A stretch of 8,196 bases of DNA from Halieaceae bacterium UBA3479 (GTDB taxonomy: Bacteria > Pseudomonadota > Gammaproteobacteria > Pseudomonadales > Halieaceae): positions 1 through 8,196 of the forward strand of contig DFQW01000168.1 in assembly GCA_002377985.1 (NCBI GenBank). The letters run 5' to 3'. The position numbers and the translations under genes are program-made. Below, in pieces: positions 5,967-8,196 of this stretch; within the stretch, counting starts at the first letter, position 1; every line of letters starts with the position of its first letter. The notes under the pieces are model-generated. The model made no database searches. It saw only the letters and a list, made by a program, of their open reading frames with translations, and was not told the DNA's origin.

Positions 5967-6653
5967 ATGAACTCCCCTCTTTTAAAGCAGCGAAGAGTGA
6001 GACGCTGGCACCGGGCAATCGCGCTGATTACGTCGGTTCAATTATTGCTATGGACCGCTAGCGGCGTTTATTTTGCGTTTATTGATATTGATTATGTCCG
6101 GGGTCATCAGTTTAAGACAGCGCCCGAACCGATGGAGTTCGCCACATCGAGTTTTTTATTGAATCCGGTGCAGGCGACTCATGTGACCCTGCTTCAGCGG
6201 AGACCAACAGAATTAATAGTTGGGCTCCACACTACCCATGGCACAGAATGGCGCGATAGCGCGGGAGAGCTACTTCAACCATTGACCAGAGAGGAGGCGC
6301 TCGTTTTGGGCGCTGCGAGAACCGTGATGGCGCCAGACAGCGCGGAATGGGTGGCACAGAACGTAGTGGGGAGTGAGTATCGCGGAGCACCGCTACCCCT
6401 CTGGAAGCTTTGGGAGTCGGGTGACACGAGTCGAGTGGCCTATCTCGACGCCATGTCCGGCGAGGTTGTTTCTGTCAGGCATAATGCGTGGCGCTGGTGG
6501 GATTTTTTGTGGTCGCTACACATTATGAGCTACACCGATCGAGATACCATAGGAACCTGGCTCCTCAAGTTTTTCTCAGTGCTCGCGCTTATGACTGCGG
6601 TGCTCGGACTTTGGTTGTTCGCCCTTACGACTCGAAAGGGTGGGTATCAGTAA
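5967..6653 (+). CDS. Two-TM PepSY-type membrane protein
   Basis: From ATG 5967 (AAGGA at 5953-5957) the product has 228 residues. A basic N-terminus (KQRRVRRWHR, 7-16) precedes TM1 (about 17-39), a periplasmic region of about 155 residues follows, and TM2 lies at about 198-220, with a short cytoplasmic tail. The loop includes a PepSY-like stretch around residues 140-172 (W-K-L-W then VAYLDAMSGEVVSV). The segment WRWWDFLWSLHIMSYTDRD (175-193) before TM2 is typical of short PepSY-associated membrane proteins. H15 and H185, each near a membrane segment, recall paired histidines of PepSY membrane proteins linked to haem or metal reduction, but ligand binding is unproven. It is convergent with the metal-operon genes and its last seven bases overlap the MerT-like gene, so membership in that pathway is suggested by proximity only. 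Confidence 0.75.
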   Translation: MNSPLLKQRRVRRWHRAIALITSVQLLLWTASGVYFAFIDIDYVRGHQFKTAPEPMEFATSSFLLNPVQATHVTLLQRRPTELIVGLHTTHGTEWRDSAGELLQPLTREEALVLGAARTVMAPDSAEWVAQNVVGSEYRGAPLPLWKLWESGDTSRVAYLDAMSGEVVSVRHNAWRWWDFLWSLHIMSYTDRDTIGTWLLKFFSVLALMTAVLGLWLFALTTRKGGYQ

Positions 6654-7027
6654 AAAATCATGACCCAGATGTAGGCGAAAAATAGCCCGCAGCCATACGC
6701 CACCCAAGCACCTGATAGCAGCCAAACGTTGATGCGACGAAGTCGAGCGCAGGCCGCCGCTTTTATCGGGTCAATGGGGCAGGGAGCGCTGCGTTGCTGC
6801 CACCAAAGCACGGTGCTTACCGCCATCAATGTGCCCGATAGCACGAACAAGACGTCCTTATGGGCCGACAACCACATAATGCCGGGAATAGCCGAAGTGA
6901 GTCCAGCCATCACGGCCCCTGCGCCCAGTGAGATCAATAAGGCTGGCAGGGCGCAGCACAGCAGCGTAGACGCGCTGCCAAACAGGGCCAGGGTTGGCGC
7001 AACGCTGTCACGCCAGTCGCCTCTCAT
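6647..7027 (-). CDS. MerT-like inner-membrane metal transport protein
   Basis: The 126-residue protein has three hydrophobic segments (about 13-46, 57-77 and 100-125). A vicinal Cys pair, C24-C25, lies in the first (STLLCCALPALL); C83 and C93 lie in the loop between segments two and three. This is the arrangement of mercuric transporter MerT, in which the membrane CC pair takes metal from periplasmic MerP and the loop cysteines receive it on the inner side. Even the aromatic C-terminus (FAYIWVMIFY) resembles MerT. The ATG at 7027 overlaps the stop of the HMA gene as ATGA and has no ribosome site of its own, so translation is probably coupled. Overall similarity to classical MerT looks low, and no MerA reductase or MerR is in view, so the metal may not be mercury. 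Confidence 0.65.
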   Translation of the reverse strand: MRGDWRDSVAPTLALFGSASTLLCCALPALLISLGAGAVMAGLTSAIPGIMWLSAHKDVLFVLSGTLMAVSTVLWWQQRSAPCPIDPIKAAACARLRRINVWLLSGAWVAYGCGLFFAYIWVMIFY

Positions 7028-7527
7028 GACGCGTTGCCGAGTGCCTGAGCGCCACGGCGCACCGCCGCGATCCGGTAACCCGCCTGAACAGCTAATTCCG
7101 CGATCGCCTCATCGCTAAGCGTTGCACCAGGGACTAGAACAAGATTCAGCGCTTTGGTGTCGAGATCAACATACACGGCAGCGATTTCCTCTCTTTTGCT
7201 AAAAATTTTATTCATCGCCAGTGCGCAAAAATCGCAGACGACACCCATGACGTCCGCAACGATGGGCTCGCCCCCTTGTTCGAGGGCTGCATGTATTTCG
7301 TTGGTGTGGGTGAGTACCGCAGGCGTATCGCCATCGGGCTGAGTCGTATTGGCTGCTTCTGTCGCTAGGTCAATATCGACACTGTGGTCATGATCAGCGT
7401 GGCTTGAATGATCTTCATGCGCTGTGTCCACGCCAATGTGGTCGTGGTGTTCGTGGTCTTGCGCCACCACCCCGGCGGAGAGTAAGAGGCCAAACAATGT
7501 AGAAAAGAAGATGCTGGATGAGTTCAA
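7024..7527 (-). CDS. Secreted His-rich protein with one heavy-metal-associated (HMA) domain, MerP-like
   Basis: The 167-residue product starts with a signal peptide (hydrophobic 7-21, likely cut near VVAQ). A metal-binding His-rich stretch has nine His between 25 and 48 (HEHHDH and HADHDH clusters). After an acidic linker, the HMA ferredoxin-like fold spans about 88-157. The metal loop is GVVCDFC with C98 and C101, in place of the usual GMTCxxC. The fold would hold one soft metal ion in the periplasm and hand it to the MerT-like partner. The start is TTG 7527: CTGGAG (7537-7542 on this strand) lies nine bases upstream, and no ATG exists before the signal peptide. It begins 16 bases after the outer-membrane gene's stop. 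Extended His-rich tails are unusual for MerP itself (about 90 residues) and suggest Zn, Cu or Ni buffering. Confidence 0.8.
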   Translation of the reverse strand: MNSSSIFFSTLFGLLLSAGVVAQDHEHHDHIGVDTAHEDHSSHADHDHSVDIDLATEAANTTQPDGDTPAVLTHTNEIHAALEQGGEPIVADVMGVVCDFCALAMNKIFSKREEIAAVYVDLDTKALNLVLVPGATLSDEAIAELAVQAGYRIAAVRRGAQALGNAS

Positions 7528-7543
7528 GATTGTAGTCTCCAGG

Positions 7544-8188
7544 TTAAAAGCGATAAGTGAAATTGAGAAGTGGCTGATTCACGGTCAGGTTGTATCCCAT
7601 CTCCAGCAGCAGCGGGCCTTTAAATAGCCTGACCAATGGTGTGGCGGTAATCGGATCGTCATCCTCTGGGCGATGGTCTATTTCGAGCATCAACCAAGTG
7701 TGGAGGTCTCCGCTATCCCCTTCGTAGGGAGCATAGCCCACCCGCACCATCTGCATGAATTGATCACCAAAGTGGCCAGCATCCAAATAGCGTGATCGGT
7801 ATCCGACGAATAGGGATCGCGTTTCCCAATCGGCCATAATGCCGCCGTAAAGAGCTGTCTCATCATCGAGCGCATTGTCTTCGATGCCGGAAGCAAGGCC
7901 GATGCCTCCATGAAAATACAGGTTGCCCTGATAGTTCTTGCCAAACCAACGTTTGGCGAGGTAGGTGGGATGCACGCTGTATATTGCATAGTCAGCGTCT
8001 CTATTAACCTCGCTTCTCAGTCCGATCGACCAAGAAGGGGCGGGCGTGTAGTGTACCCAAGCAGAACTGGCTTGGCGGTCGGACTCGGCAATGAGGGTCC
8101 AGCCTCCGGTATAGGAGACGGGGCGCGCTGACGCAATGGCGCTGAATAGCAGTGCCCAAAGAAAGAGAATCGGGAGGGGCCGTCTCAT
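7544..8188 (-). CDS. Secreted beta-rich protein, probably a small outer-membrane barrel
   Basis: The 214-residue protein has a clear Sec signal peptide (RR at 2-3, hydrophobic core 6-18, likely cleavage after A-S-A at 21). The mature part alternates polar and aromatic/hydrophobic residues in short strands separated by acidic turns, for example SAWVHYTP, WSIGLRSEV, GNLYFHGGIGLAS, TALYGGIMADW, SLFVGYRSRYL and LLLEMGYNLTV. It ends in aromatic F (NFTYRF), the usual outer-membrane assembly signal. I do not recognise the family. As first visible gene of the operon with the HMA and MerT-like proteins, it may be a metal-related porin or sensor component; this is inference. Only AAAAAGAA is visible before the ATG, as the window ends eight bases upstream. 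Confidence 0.75.
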   Translation of the reverse strand: MRRPLPILFLWALLFSAIASARPVSYTGGWTLIAESDRQASSAWVHYTPAPSWSIGLRSEVNRDADYAIYSVHPTYLAKRWFGKNYQGNLYFHGGIGLASGIEDNALDDETALYGGIMADWETRSLFVGYRSRYLDAGHFGDQFMQMVRVGYAPYEGDSGDLHTWLMLEIDHRPEDDDPITATPLVRLFKGPLLLEMGYNLTVNQPLLNFTYRF

Positions 8189-8196
8189 TTCTTTTT

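Noticed and set aside
6729..7118. 129-residue plus-strand frame opposite the MerT-like gene
   Set aside because: The opposite strand encodes a membrane protein with the MerT cysteine layout and an ATGA coupling; the plus-strand product has no recognisable features.
1..8196. CRISPR array, tRNA, rRNA, insertion sequence or phage gene
   Set aside because: No regularly spaced repeats, tRNA-like cloverleaf, transposase motif or terminal inverted repeats were seen on either strand.

Overview
The window reads as chromosomal DNA from a Gram-negative bacterium. Several genes carry signal peptides, one is probably an outer-membrane protein, and Shine-Dalgarno sites are of AAGGAG type. The mix of a CYP153-type P450 with its ferredoxin, an AraC-type regulator, a GST-family protein and a MerP/MerT-like pair suggests a marine or hydrocarbon-exposed gammaproteobacterium. 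That taxonomic placement is inference from gene content; no rRNA or other marker gene is present.

Layout. Bases 1-50 are the end of a Lys/Ala-rich, histone H1-like tail, followed by a clear intrinsic terminator (88-114). A GST-family protein with an unusual C-terminal extension follows (227-1147, +, TTG start) and overlaps the 3' end of a convergent AraC-family regulator (1134-2174, -). The regulator is divergent from a three-gene oxygenase unit on the plus strand: a ferritin-like diiron protein (2272-3450), an adrenodoxin-type [2Fe-2S] ferredoxin (3544-3858) and a CYP153-family cytochrome P450 (3904-5157). The regulator/diiron intergenic region holds three TATTTGRC direct repeats at 10 and 11 bp offsets, a good candidate operator. 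Next on the plus strand are a DUF429 protein (5198-5935) and a small two-TM PepSY-type membrane protein (5967-6653).

The right end is a minus-strand metal-handling operon, read from 8188 down to 6647: a secreted, probably outer-membrane, beta-rich protein; a periplasmic His-rich protein with one CxxC heavy-metal-associated domain (TTG start); and a MerT-like inner-membrane protein, coupled to the previous gene by an ATGA overlap. Its last codons overlap the PepSY gene tail to tail. The operon promoter and any regulator lie beyond the right edge.

How the genes may work together. The ferredoxin is the obvious electron donor to the CYP153, which belongs to a family that hydroxylates terminal carbons of alkanes and fatty acids. 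The diiron protein leads the unit and may use the same ferredoxin, but no ferredoxin reductase is encoded here. The AraC-type protein probably controls the unit through the repeat operator. The minus-strand operon would bind a soft metal in the periplasm and pass it across the inner membrane. The most distinctive points are the diiron + ferredoxin + CYP153 combination, the helically phased repeats, and the compact barrel/HMA/MerT-like cassette.
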